Assembly (NCBI RefSeq): GCF_014641945.1
Contig: NZ_BMIJ01000008.1
Span: 248,001-312,000 of the forward strand
Direction: 5' to 3'
DNA: 64,000 nucleotides
Source of the DNA: Marinobacterium zhoushanense
GTDB taxonomy: Bacteria; Pseudomonadota; Gammaproteobacteria; Pseudomonadales; Balneatricaceae
Shown: one piece after another, positions 56,105 to 64,000 of the stretch
Layout: each line of letters starts with the position of its first letter
Position numbering within the stretch: the stretch's first letter is position 1
Translations under genes and position numbers: made by a program
The notes under the pieces: generated by a model
Databases searched by the model: none
What the model was told of the DNA's origin: nothing
What the model saw: the letters and a program-made list of their open reading frames with translations, nothing else

Positions 56105-58702
56105 ATGAACGAACAATATATCCCCCAGGAAATTGAGACCAATGCCCAGCAGTATTGGGAAGAGCATGACAGCTTCAAAGCAGTGGAAGATCCGGGCCGC
56201 GAGAAGTTCTACTGCCTGTCCATGTTCCCCTACCCCAGCGGGCGACTGCACATGGGGCATGTTCGTAACTACACCATCGGTGACGTGATCTCCCGTTATC
56301 AGCGCATGCAGGGCAAAAACGTACTGCAGCCGATGGGCTGGGACGCATTCGGCCTGCCCGCGGAAAATGCCGCGATCAAGAACAACGTGGCACCGGCGAA
56401 ATGGACCTACGAAAACATCGATTATATGCGCGATCAGTTGCGCCAGATGGGTTTCGGCTACGACTGGTCGCGTGAGCTGGCCACCTGCCACCCCGAATAC
56501 TATCGCTGGGAGCAGTGGTTCTTTACCCGCCTGCTGGAGAAGGGGCTGGTCTACAAGAAAGAGGCCGAGGTCAACTGGGATCCGGTGGACCAGACAGTGC
56601 TGGCCAACGAGCAGGTGATCGATGGCCGCGGCTGGCGCTCTGGCGCTATCGTCGAGCGCAAGAAGATCCCGCAGTGGTTCCTGAAGATCACCGACTACGC
56701 CGACCAGCTGCTCGATGACCTCGAAAAGCTGGAGCACTGGCCGGAGCAGGTGCGCACCATGCAGCGCAACTGGATCGGCCGCTCCCAGGGCGTGGAGCTG
56801 AGCTTCCACGTCGAGGGCGATGGCGATCTCGAAGTGTTCACCACCCGCCCCGACACACTGATGGGCGTCACCTATGTTGCTGTGGCAGCGCAGCATCCGC
56901 TGGCGCTGAAAGCGGCGCAGCACAATGCCGAGCTCGCCGCCTTCATCGAGGAGTGCCGTCACACCAAGGTTGCCGAAGCCGATATGGCGACCATGGAGAA
57001 GCGGGGCATGCCGCTGGGCATCGATGCCACTCACCCGCTGACCGGCGAAAAGGTACCGGTCTGGACCGCCAACTTCGTACTGATGGATTACGGCTCCGGC
57101 GCCGTGATGTCGGTACCGGGTCACGACCAGCGTGACTGGGAGTTCGCCAAGAAGTACAACCTGCCGATCAAGCAGGTAATCGCCTCCACCGACCGCAATG
57201 TTGAGGTGGATCTGGAGAAGGAAGCGTTCACCGACAAGGGCGTGCTGATCAACTCCGGCGACTTCGACGATCTGGAGTTCGATGTCGCGTTCAAGGCGAT
57301 CTCCAAAGAGCTGTCCAACAAGGGCCGCGGCAAGGTCACCATCCACTTCCGCCTGCGCGACTGGGGTGTATCCCGCCAGCGCTACTGGGGCGCACCGATC
57401 CCGGTGATCAACTGCGCCAGCTGTGGCTCCGTGCCGGTGCCCGAGGATCAACTGCCGGTACTGTTGCCGGAAGATGTCGCCTTCGACGGTGTCGGCTCGC
57501 CGATCAAGAAGATGGACAGTTTCATCCACACCAGCTGCCCGAAGTGCGGCGGTGCTGCCGAGCGTGAAACCGACACCTTCGACACCTTCATGGAGTCGAG
57601 CTGGTACTTTGCCCGCTACGCCAGCCGCTTCGCCGGCAACGAGATGCTCGACCCGACCAGTGCCAACTACTGGCTGCCGGTGGATCAGTACATCGGCGGT
57701 ATCGAGCATGCGATCCTGCACCTGCTCTATTCACGCTTCTACCATAAGCTGCTGCGCGACGAGGGCCTGGTCGATTCGGACGAGCCGTTCACCCGGCTGC
57801 TCTGCCAGGGCATGGTGCTGGCCGACAGCTACTACTTCGAGGACGAACAGGGCGGCAAGGTCTGGGTGTCACCCACCGAGGTCGAAACCGACACCGATGA
57901 CAAGGGTCGTATCGTCGCGGCGCGACGCAAGTCCGATGCCCTGACCTTGAACCACGACGGCATGTCCAAGATGTCGAAGTCGAAGAACAACGGTATCGAC
58001 CCGCAGGTAATGATCGATCGCTACGGCGCCGACACCGTGCGCCTGTTCATGATGTTTGCGGCTCCGCCGGAGCAGTCACTGGAGTGGTCCGATTCCGGCG
58101 TGGAGGGCGCCAACCGCTTCCTGCGCCGTCTGTGGAAACAGGTCCACGACCATCTGCTCGACGCCGGTACTCAGGTTGCCGCACTGAACGCCGACGAGCT
58201 GACCGATGTACAGCGTGAGTTGCGCCTGAAAGTGCATGAGACGATCCAGAAGGTCACCGATGACATCGAGCGCCGCCAGACCTTCAATACAGCGATCGCC
58301 GCGATTATGGAGCTGTCCAACAGCATCGCCCGCTTTGTCGATGCCAGCGAACAGGGCCGCGCCGTGATGCGCGAGGCGCTGGAAACAGCGGTCCTGCTGC
58401 TGTCGCCCATCGTACCCCATTTCAGCCACGAACTCTGGCAGCAGCTCGGCCATGACGGCGCGATCCTGCATTCCGACTGGCCCCGCGTCGATCCGCAGGC
58501 GCTGGTACGTTCGAGTATCGAGATGGTGGTACAGGTCAACGGCAAACTGCGCGCCAAGATCGGCGTCGCGGCCGATGCCGACGAGGATGTGATCCTCCAC
58601 CTGGCGTTGGCCGAAGACAACGTGCAGAAACACATGGAGGGCAAGGCGATCCGCAAAAAGATCGTTGTACCGGGCAAACTGGTCAATATCGTTGTCGGCT
58701 AG
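56105..58702 (+). CDS. leuS: Leucyl-tRNA synthetase
   Basis: Class Ia synthetase of 865 residues. The HIGH region is PYPSGRLHMGHVRNYTIGD. The CP1 editing domain has TTRPDTLMGVTYVAV. KMSKS appears as MSKMSKSKNNG near residue 620, followed by the anticodon-binding domain and the C-terminal extension VQVNGKLRAKIGV. It leads a leuS-lptE-holA run with 9-bp gaps, the E. coli order. Confidence 0.98.
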   Translation: MNEQYIPQEIETNAQQYWEEHDSFKAVEDPGREKFYCLSMFPYPSGRLHMGHVRNYTIGDVISRYQRMQGKNVLQPMGWDAFGLPAENAAIKNNVAPAKWTYENIDYMRDQLRQMGFGYDWSRELATCHPEYYRWEQWFFTRLLEKGLVYKKEAEVNWDPVDQTVLANEQVIDGRGWRSGAIVERKKIPQWFLKITDYADQLLDDLEKLEHWPEQVRTMQRNWIGRSQGVELSFHVEGDGDLEVFTTRPDTLMGVTYVAVAAQHPLALKAAQHNAELAAFIEECRHTKVAEADMATMEKRGMPLGIDATHPLTGEKVPVWTANFVLMDYGSGAVMSVPGHDQRDWEFAKKYNLPIKQVIASTDRNVEVDLEKEAFTDKGVLINSGDFDDLEFDVAFKAISKELSNKGRGKVTIHFRLRDWGVSRQRYWGAPIPVINCASCGSVPVPEDQLPVLLPEDVAFDGVGSPIKKMDSFIHTSCPKCGGAAERETDTFDTFMESSWYFARYASRFAGNEMLDPTSANYWLPVDQYIGGIEHAILHLLYSRFYHKLLRDEGLVDSDEPFTRLLCQGMVLADSYYFEDEQGGKVWVSPTEVETDTDDKGRIVAARRKSDALTLNHDGMSKMSKSKNNGIDPQVMIDRYGADTVRLFMMFAAPPEQSLEWSDSGVEGANRFLRRLWKQVHDHLLDAGTQVAALNADELTDVQRELRLKVHETIQKVTDDIERRQTFNTAIAAIMELSNSIARFVDASEQGRAVMREALETAVLLLSPIVPHFSHELWQQLGHDGAILHSDWPRVDPQALVRSSIEMVVQVNGKLRAKIGVAADADEDVILHLALAEDNVQKHMEGKAIRKKIVVPGKLVNIVVG

Positions 58703-58711
58703 GAGGCCTAC

Positions 58712-59206
58712 ATGCGCAATCTGCGTCGTTCGTTACTGATCCTGTTCGCCGCTGCGGCAGTCAGCGCCTGCGGTTTTCACCCGGTCGGCAGTTATGATGT
58801 GCCCCCGGCGCTACGCCAGGTCGAGCTGCTGATTCCCGAGGACCGGCCGAGCAACATCCGCCCGCACCTCAGCAATCTGCTGGCCGTGAACGGCATCGAA
58901 GTCGCCGGCGGCGCAGACTATAAACTGGAGATTCACAGTGAAAGGATCCGCCGTCGGGCGCTGACCCTGACACTGAGCGCCGATGCAGTGGAGTATGAGC
59001 TGATCGGCTCGGTGCGCTTCAGTGTGTTTGACGCTGACGGCGAGGTGTTGATCGACGATCGTGAGGTGCGCGCCGAGCGCGTATTTAACAATGACGACAA
59101 CACCACTGCCCGTAACACGCTGGAGGAGCAGTTGCGCACGGGACTACAGGAACAGCTGGCACAGCAGATCGTGCGCCAGTACCTGAGCCTCAGATCGACG
59201 CTCTGA
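58712..59206 (+). CDS. lptE: LPS-assembly lipoprotein LptE
   Basis: Outer-membrane plug of the LptDE translocon, bringing LPS to the surface. 164 residues with lipoprotein signal ending AVSACGFHPVG (Cys20), the hallmark LptE start, then a small alpha/beta domain with RRRALTLTLSADAVEYEL and LEEQLRTGLQEQLAQQIVRQ. It is 9 bp after leuS, with AGGAGG in the gap. Confidence 0.94.
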   Translation: MRNLRRSLLILFAAAAVSACGFHPVGSYDVPPALRQVELLIPEDRPSNIRPHLSNLLAVNGIEVAGGADYKLEIHSERIRRRALTLTLSADAVEYELIGSVRFSVFDADGEVLIDDREVRAERVFNNDDNTTARNTLEEQLRTGLQEQLAQQIVRQYLSLRSTL

Positions 59207-59215
59207 TCGCGGACC

Positions 59216-60253
59216 ATGAAACTACGCACCGACCAACTACCCAATCAGCTGGAGCGCCTGCCACAGGCGCTCCCAGTCTACCTGGTCACGGGTGACGAGC
59301 CGCTGCTCTGCGGCGAAAGTGTCGATGCGATACGCGCTCACCTGCGCAACCTGGGCTTCAGCGAGCGTGAGGTGATGCATGTGGATGCCAGTTTCAGCTG
59401 GGATTCCCTGCTGGAAAGCGCCAATGCGCTGTCGCTGTTTGCCGAGCGTAAACTGATCGAGATCCGCCTCGGCAGCCAGAAATTGAACAAAGCATCCAGC
59501 GACCTGCTGCAGCGCTACCTGGCCAACCCTGCCCCCGATAACGCCCTGCTGATCATCTGCGATCGCCTCGATCGCAGTGTAAAACAGAGCGCCTGGTTCA
59601 AAACCGTGGAGCAGGTGGGTGCTGTGGTGGAGGTATGGCCGATCGAGCCCGATCAGTTGGTGCAGTGGCTGGGGCAGCGAGCCGCCTCTCAAGGCGTTCA
59701 GCTGGAGCCCGAAGCGCTGCAACTATTGGCCGACCGGATCGAAGGCAACCTGCTTGCCGCCCGCCAAGAGCTGGATAAACTGGCGTTGCTCTACCCCGGC
59801 CAGAGACTCTCGCCCGAGCAGGTAATTCAGGCGGTTAGCGACAGCTCCCGATTTGATATCTTCGCGTTAACCGATGCCGCACTGCAATCCGACCCGGGGC
59901 GCGCGCAGCACGTTCTTCAGGTGCTGCGCCAGGAGGGAAACGAGTCCGCCGTCGTGCTCTGGGCACTGACCCGGGATATTCGCATGCTGCACCGGGTGAC
60001 TCGGGCATTGGCTGCGGGTCAGCCCTACGATCCGCTGTGCCAACGTGAGCGCCTCTGGGGCAAACGCAAGCAGTTGGTACGCAACGCCTGCCGTCGGCTA
60101 CGCCCGGAACAGCTGGAAACGCTGCTCGACCAGGCTGCCGATGTCGATATGGCGATTAAAGGCCAGCGTGCGGACGATCCCTGGTTACTGCTCAGCCAGA
60201 TCACACTCAGCCTTGCGGGCTGCCAACTGCCTTGGCAGATCACGGCATACTGA
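59216..60253 (+). CDS. holA: DNA polymerase III delta subunit
   Basis: Clamp-loader wrench that opens the beta clamp. 345 residues with the family N-terminus LPVYLVTGDEPLLCGES-like segment, RKLIEIRLGSQ, ALLIICDRLDRSVKQSAWFK and the DSSRFDIFALTDAALQ region of domain III. It is 9 bp after lptE. The usual next genes nadD and rsfS are replaced by a cytochrome c gene. Confidence 0.95.
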   Translation: MKLRTDQLPNQLERLPQALPVYLVTGDEPLLCGESVDAIRAHLRNLGFSEREVMHVDASFSWDSLLESANALSLFAERKLIEIRLGSQKLNKASSDLLQRYLANPAPDNALLIICDRLDRSVKQSAWFKTVEQVGAVVEVWPIEPDQLVQWLGQRAASQGVQLEPEALQLLADRIEGNLLAARQELDKLALLYPGQRLSPEQVIQAVSDSSRFDIFALTDAALQSDPGRAQHVLQVLRQEGNESAVVLWALTRDIRMLHRVTRALAAGQPYDPLCQRERLWGKRKQLVRNACRRLRPEQLETLLDQAADVDMAIKGQRADDPWLLLSQITLSLAGCQLPWQITAY

Positions 60254-60265
60254 GAGGAGATAGCT

Positions 60266-60592
60266 ATGCCGATTGCACCCCGCCTGGGCGTTCTGACCAG
60301 CTGTCTGCTGCTGGTAGCCTGCGGCCCCAAAGACCCGGCGCGGATGAAAACCGGCGAGGAACTGTACGACTACTACTGCCGCAGCTGCCATAGCGAGAGC
60401 AATCTTGGCCCGCGACTTGAAAGGGTGCCTGCAGGCAGCAAGCAGCTAAAGCCACATGAACTGGTGCTGATGATGCGACATGACTACACCCGACCCAGTC
60501 AGCACCCGGATATCCGTTTACCCCAGCTCAGCCCTGAGCAAGCCGATGCAGTCGCGCAGTATGCCTATATGCTGCACAATCAGGGCAACTGA
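60266..60592 (+). CDS. Lipid-anchored monoheme cytochrome c
   Basis: 108 residues: a lipoprotein signal ending LLVAC (Cys19), then one haem-binding motif CRSCH at residues 38-42 in YDYYCRSCHSESNLGPRL. The axial Met could be Met69/70 (LMMRHDY) or Met102 (YAYMLHNQ). A small electron carrier tethered to a membrane facing the periplasm is expected. AGAGGAGA precedes the ATG. It follows holA by 12 bp, an unusual place, and overlaps the next gene tail to tail by 13 bp. Confidence 0.85.
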   Translation: MPIAPRLGVLTSCLLLVACGPKDPARMKTGEELYDYYCRSCHSESNLGPRLERVPAGSKQLKPHELVLMMRHDYTRPSQHPDIRLPQLSPEQADAVAQYAYMLHNQGN

Positions 60593-60936
60593 ACCGCTAC
60601 GGCCTCCAGCAGCCGATCGCCCTCATCTCGATCAAGCAGCGCACGTATATGCCCCGCGGGCAGTGGCACGATAGACAGCAACGCATCACCCGGCACCGTA
60701 ATCATATCGCGAAACGGCTCGTACAAGCGGTCAGTCAGCAGCAACAGGGGGGCTCGCTGATGCTCCAGAAGGGTAAGATTGATGTGCTGATCCATCTGAG
60801 CCTGAAAACGAACCGTACGACCGTCATGGGTAACAGCGCTCACGGCAGTCAAAGCACCATCGAGTCCACGCTCAGGCACAATACGCGTCAAAATCAGCGC
60901 ATGCTGCATCAAACCACGCTCCTGACTATCTAACAT
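60580..60936 (-). CDS. Protein of unknown function, 118 residues
   Basis: No recognised family. The sequence is soluble, with HALILTRIVPERGLDGALTA, VRFQAQMDQHINLTLLEHQ and LLSIVPLPAGHIRALLDRDE; beta-type and helical segments alternate. A strong AAAGGAGA site 9 bases before ATG 60936 and its place 15 bp after trmL support a real, co-transcribed gene. Its 3' end overlaps the cytochrome c gene by 13 bp on the opposite strand. Confidence 0.65.
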   Translation of the reverse strand: MLDSQERGLMQHALILTRIVPERGLDGALTAVSAVTHDGRTVRFQAQMDQHINLTLLEHQRAPLLLLTDRLYEPFRDMITVPGDALLSIVPLPAGHIRALLDRDEGDRLLEAVAVQLP

Positions 60937-60951
60937 TTTGCTGCTCTCCTT

Positions 60952-61419
60952 TTAGTCGACACCGAGTTGAGCCCCCTCGAACCCAAGCTGACGCCAAGCC
61001 TCGTAGACCACCACAGCACAGGCGTTGGACAGGTTCATGCTGCGGCTGCCCTTTAGCATCGGTAAGCGCAGGGTATCGAAACCGTCGCGCACCTCTTGTG
61101 GCAAACCTCTTGTCTCAGGTCCGAACAGCAGGACATCACCGGCGGCAAAACTCGCCTCGGTATAGCAGCGATCGGTTTTGGTTGTCAGCGCCCAGACATT
61201 CTTTGGCTGCAGCGCATCGATGCAATCCCGCAGCGTCGGCCAGGACTTAACCGCGGTATATTCGTGATAATCGAGCCCTGCACGGCGCAAGCGCTTGTCA
61301 TCGAGAAGGAATCCCAAGGGTTCTATGAGATGGAGAGCGAAACCGGTGTTGGCGCACAGTCGAATGATATTGCCGGTGTTGGGCGGAATTTCCGGCTGAT
61401 AAAGGACTACGTTAAGCAT
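60952..61419 (-). CDS. trmL: tRNA (cytidine(34)-2'-O)-methyltransferase
   Basis: SPOUT-class methyltransferase modifying the wobble base of tRNA-Leu isoacceptors. 155 residues with VVLYQPEIPPNTGNIIRLCA, LLFGPETRGLPQEV and the knot end LPMLKGSRSMNLSNACAV. The ATG at 61419 follows directly after a perfect 11-bp hairpin that contains its AGGAG site. It lies 45 bp after ntrC on the same strand. Confidence 0.96.
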   Translation of the reverse strand: MLNVVLYQPEIPPNTGNIIRLCANTGFALHLIEPLGFLLDDKRLRRAGLDYHEYTAVKSWPTLRDCIDALQPKNVWALTTKTDRCYTEASFAAGDVLLFGPETRGLPQEVRDGFDTLRLPMLKGSRSMNLSNACAVVVYEAWRQLGFEGAQLGVD

Positions 61420-61447
61420 ATCCGGCTCCTGGTTCGAGGAGCCGGAT
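61420..61447 (-). promoter_or_regulatory. Perfect hairpin holding the trmL ribosome-binding site
   Basis: On the minus strand ATCCGGCTCCT and AGGAGCCGGAT pair over 11 bp around CGAACC. The 3' arm contains AGGAG, 6 bases before the trmL ATG, and ends at the base before it. No T run follows, so translational control is more likely than termination. Confidence 0.65.
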
Positions 61448-61464
61448 ACTAACCCGAGAATACG

Positions 61465-62901
61465 TCAGTCGTCACTCTCATCATCGGCAAGGTCGCCAGA
61501 GTCCATACCCAGCTCCTTGATTTTGCGAGTCAGGGTATTGCGCCCCCAGCCCAACAACTGAGCGGCATCCCGGCGACGGCCCGCCGTGTGCTTGAGCGCC
61601 ACCTCGATCATCGCCCGCTCGAACTGGGGTACGGCCTCATTCAGGATCGCCTGATGACCGCGTGACAGCTGTTGATCGGCCCAGATTCGCAGCGCCTGCT
61701 CCCAGCTGCCGCTTACCGGCACGCCCTCTTCCTGCGACTCGACAAGCTCTGTCGGCAGATCGGAGATCAGCACCTCGCGGCCGGAGGCCATCACCGTCAG
61801 CCAGCGACAGATATTCTCAAGCTGTCGCACGTTACCGGGCCAGGGCAGGTCGCATAGAAACTGCTCCGTATCGGGCTTGAGTACCTTTGGCTCCACCGCC
61901 AGCTCCTCGGCAGAGTGCGCCAGGAAGTGACGTGCCAGACGCGGAATATCTTCGCGACGCTCCGCCAGCTTGGGAATATGGATACGGATTACGTTCAGGC
62001 GGTGAAAAAGGTCCTCGCGAAACCGCCCCTCTTTTACCAACCGCTCCAGGTTTTGATGGGTCGCCGCGATAATGCGCACATCGACCTTCACCGGCGTGTG
62101 CCCGCCAACACGATAAAACTCGCCATCGGCCAGAACCCTGAGCAAGCGGGTCTGCGTATCGGCCGGCATATCACCGATTTCGTCCAGGAACAGCGTACCG
62201 CCGTCGGCCTGTTCGAAACGACCACGGCGAGCGGCCTGGGCACCGGTGAACGCCCCCTTTTCATGCCCAAACAGTTCCGACTCGATCAGATCCTTCGGGA
62301 TCGCCGCCATATTGAGCGGGATAAATGGCCGAGCAGCACGAGGGCTATGGCGATGCAGGGCATGAGCGACCAGCTCCTTACCCGTGCCCGATTCGCCATT
62401 GATCAGCACGGTGATGTTGGAGTGCGAAAGGCGGCCGATGGCGCGGAACACCTCCTGCATGGCCGGCGCCTCACCGATGATTTCGGCGCTGGCATCGACC
62501 GTCTCTTCGGTCACCTTTTCACGCCGCTCATGAGCATGCTCGATGGCACGTTTAACCAGCGCCACAGCCTCGTCGACATCGAAAGGTTTGGGCAGGTACT
62601 CGAAAGCCCCGCCCTGATAGGAGGCAACTGCGCTATCCAGGTCGGAATGAGCCGTCATGATAATGATCGGCATATCCGGGTTCACCTGCTGGATATGATT
62701 GAGCAGCTCCAGTCCATCGGTCCCCGGCATCCGGATGTCACTGAGGATCGCATCCGGCTGCTCGCGCTCAAGGCGGCGTATCAGATCATCCGCATTCTCG
62801 AATACCTGTGTATCAACGCCGGCTGAAGAGAGTGCCTTTTCCAGCACCCAGCGAATAGATCGATCGTCATCTACAACCCAGACATTACCTGAGGTTCTCA
62901 T
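61465..62901 (-). CDS. ntrC: Nitrogen regulation response regulator NtrC
   Basis: Sigma-54 activator of nitrogen-assimilation genes. 478 residues: receiver domain with VWVVDDDRSIRWVLEKAL and Asp55 in LSDIRMPG, AAA+ domain with GESGTGKELVA and the sigma-54 contact loop EKGAFTGAQAARRG, and a Fis-type helix-turn-helix DAAQLLGWGRNTLTRKIKEL. It overlaps ntrB by 17 bp. glnA, the usual neighbour upstream of ntrB, is outside the window if present. Confidence 0.97.
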   Translation of the reverse strand: MRTSGNVWVVDDDRSIRWVLEKALSSAGVDTQVFENADDLIRRLEREQPDAILSDIRMPGTDGLELLNHIQQVNPDMPIIIMTAHSDLDSAVASYQGGAFEYLPKPFDVDEAVALVKRAIEHAHERREKVTEETVDASAEIIGEAPAMQEVFRAIGRLSHSNITVLINGESGTGKELVAHALHRHSPRAARPFIPLNMAAIPKDLIESELFGHEKGAFTGAQAARRGRFEQADGGTLFLDEIGDMPADTQTRLLRVLADGEFYRVGGHTPVKVDVRIIAATHQNLERLVKEGRFREDLFHRLNVIRIHIPKLAERREDIPRLARHFLAHSAEELAVEPKVLKPDTEQFLCDLPWPGNVRQLENICRWLTVMASGREVLISDLPTELVESQEEGVPVSGSWEQALRIWADQQLSRGHQAILNEAVPQFERAMIEVALKHTAGRRRDAAQLLGWGRNTLTRKIKELGMDSGDLADDESDD

Positions 62902-63958
62902 GATTCTGCTCCAGCGGTATAAACAATTGGAACCGCGTCTGACCCGGTTCAGTGTTACATTCGATTAGGCCGTGATGGCTATTGATGATTGACTGGGCGA
63001 TAGACAATCCAAGACCTGAGCCATCCGCCCGCCCCGTTACCATCGGATAGAAAATGGTCGACAACAGGTCGGCTGGAATGCCCGGACCGTTGTCGATGAT
63101 CTCGACCGAGCACACCAAGCGATGCCGCTCAGTACCCAGCGTTATCTGGCGCAATGCGCGCGTACGCAGAAGAATCTGTGGCTGCGGCGTGTTCGACTCC
63201 TGCAACGCCTCCATCGCATTGCGTGTGATATTCAGGATCGCCTGGATCAGCTGCTCACTATCGCCTTCGAACTCGGGGATACTCGGGTCGTAATCGCGTA
63301 CCTGATGGATATGTCCGGCGGACTCTACCTGCACCAGGCTACAAACACGCTCCAGTATCGCGTGAATATTGACCATCTCGATGTTCGGCAGCTTATGCGG
63401 ACCGAGCAGACGATCAACCAGGTTACGCAGCCTGTCAGCCTCCTCGATGATGATACGGGTATATTCATGGAGGCTTTCGTCCGCAAGCTCACGTTCCAGC
63501 AGCTGTGCGGCACCGCGAATCCCGCCCAGAGGATTTTTGATCTCATGCGCCAAGCCCCTCACCAGCGTTCTGGCCGTGGCGTGTCGTGTCAGCATCTCCT
63601 CCTCTCGCTCGATCCTGATCAATCTGTCTCGCGCCTGAATCTCCAGCAGCAGCCCCGACTGGGGCACAGGGTTGACACTGTAGTCGACGATCAACTCCTG
63701 GCCGGCCTGGGTAACAAGTCTGGATTCACGCTTGCTGTAGGGGTGCCCGCTTCTGAAAGACTCTTTGAGCACCCTGACCTCCTCCTCACTGGAGGAGAGC
63801 CACTCGTCGATCGACCGATTCTTGAGTCGGCGCAGAGTGGCCTGCAGCAACATCTCCGCCGCCGGGTTCATGTATTGAATCCGTAAGGACTCGTCGAGCA
63901 GCAATACCGACGAGGTCAGATTATCAAGGATCTGTTTATGCGATTGTTGACGGAACAT
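62885..63958 (-). CDS. ntrB: Nitrogen regulation sensor kinase NtrB
   Basis: Cytosolic kinase/phosphatase for NtrC, controlled by PII, which GlnD modifies. 357 residues: N-terminal PAS domain (about 5-115; LLLDESLRIQYMNPAAEMLL), H-box GLAHEIKNPLGGIRGA with His138, N-box NITRNAMEAL, DNGPGIPADL and GSGLGLSIAQSII. The ATG at 63958 has only a weak ribosome-binding site. The last 42 bp of the window upstream show no clear promoter. Confidence 0.96.
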   Translation of the reverse strand: MFRQQSHKQILDNLTSSVLLLDESLRIQYMNPAAEMLLQATLRRLKNRSIDEWLSSSEEEVRVLKESFRSGHPYSKRESRLVTQAGQELIVDYSVNPVPQSGLLLEIQARDRLIRIEREEEMLTRHATARTLVRGLAHEIKNPLGGIRGAAQLLERELADESLHEYTRIIIEEADRLRNLVDRLLGPHKLPNIEMVNIHAILERVCSLVQVESAGHIHQVRDYDPSIPEFEGDSEQLIQAILNITRNAMEALQESNTPQPQILLRTRALRQITLGTERHRLVCSVEIIDNGPGIPADLLSTIFYPMVTGRADGSGLGLSIAQSIINSHHGLIECNTEPGQTRFQLFIPLEQNHENLR

Positions 63959-64000
63959 CGACTCATTCTCTACTTCACTGAATTTTCATATGCAAGTTAG

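Noticed and set aside
56081..57721. 546-codon open frame opposite leuS
   Set aside because: Antisense to an undoubted synthetase gene; no motif and no ribosome-binding site.

Overview
The window is chromosomal DNA from a gammaproteobacterium with fairly GC-rich DNA and dense coding. Gene content and order resemble Pseudomonas and purple or sulfur-oxidising gammaproteobacteria more than enterics: FabY-type ketosynthase, RegBA/RoxSR redox pair, DUF1820 next to miaB, and a long HolD. Genus cannot be fixed from the sequence. I see no insertion sequence, prophage, CRISPR array, rRNA or tRNA; almost everything is conserved core genome. GTG or TTG starts appear often (lpxA, rnhB, fabY, rimI, flgP, regB, ybeY and the PstS-OmpA gene).

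Region 1 (1-21171, minus strand) is one long macromolecular-synthesis and envelope block read from right to left: rpsB, tsf, pyrH, frr, uppS, cdsA, rseP, bamA, skp, lpxD, fabZ, lpxA, lpxB, rnhB, dnaE, accA, tilS, pyrG, eno (cut by the window edge). It links translation, UMP/CTP supply, undecaprenyl phosphate, phospholipid, outer-membrane protein and lipid A synthesis. dxr and kdsA, which sit in this block in Pseudomonas, are absent. Hairpins lie between rpsB and tsf and between tsf and pyrH.

Region 2 (21437-36918) starts with map and glnD on the plus strand. It then carries a DUF1244 gene, a detached flagellar outer-membrane ring set (flgP and flgO on minus, flgT on plus), a ZapB-like coiled coil, a divergent nucleotide-cyclase-like protein, an OmpA lipoprotein, fabY, a small lipoprotein, tatD, prfC and the NAD salvage pair pncA-pncB.

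Region 3 (36919-48069) holds regB-regA, an orphan CbiM-like membrane protein, rimI with a cryptic holD, leuA, a MalY/PatB C-S lyase, the complete EF-P beta-lysylation module (epmA, efp, epmB), an unknown lipoprotein and a DUF1820 gene.

Region 4 (48278-64000) is miaB-ybeZ-ybeY-ybeX-lnt, with ybeL overlapping lnt tail to tail. An unusual membrane-anchored PstS-OmpA fusion follows, then leuS-lptE-holA. Instead of the usual nadD, a lipid-anchored cytochrome c follows holA, then an unrecognised 118-residue protein, trmL and the nitrogen two-component pair ntrC-ntrB.

The most unusual items are the PstS-OmpA fusion, the long HolD candidate, the trmL ribosome-binding site buried in a perfect hairpin, the cyclase-like protein, the CbiM relative lacking the N-terminal metal motif, and the 84-bp antisense overlap of lnt and ybeL. 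None amounts to a clearly new multi-gene system.
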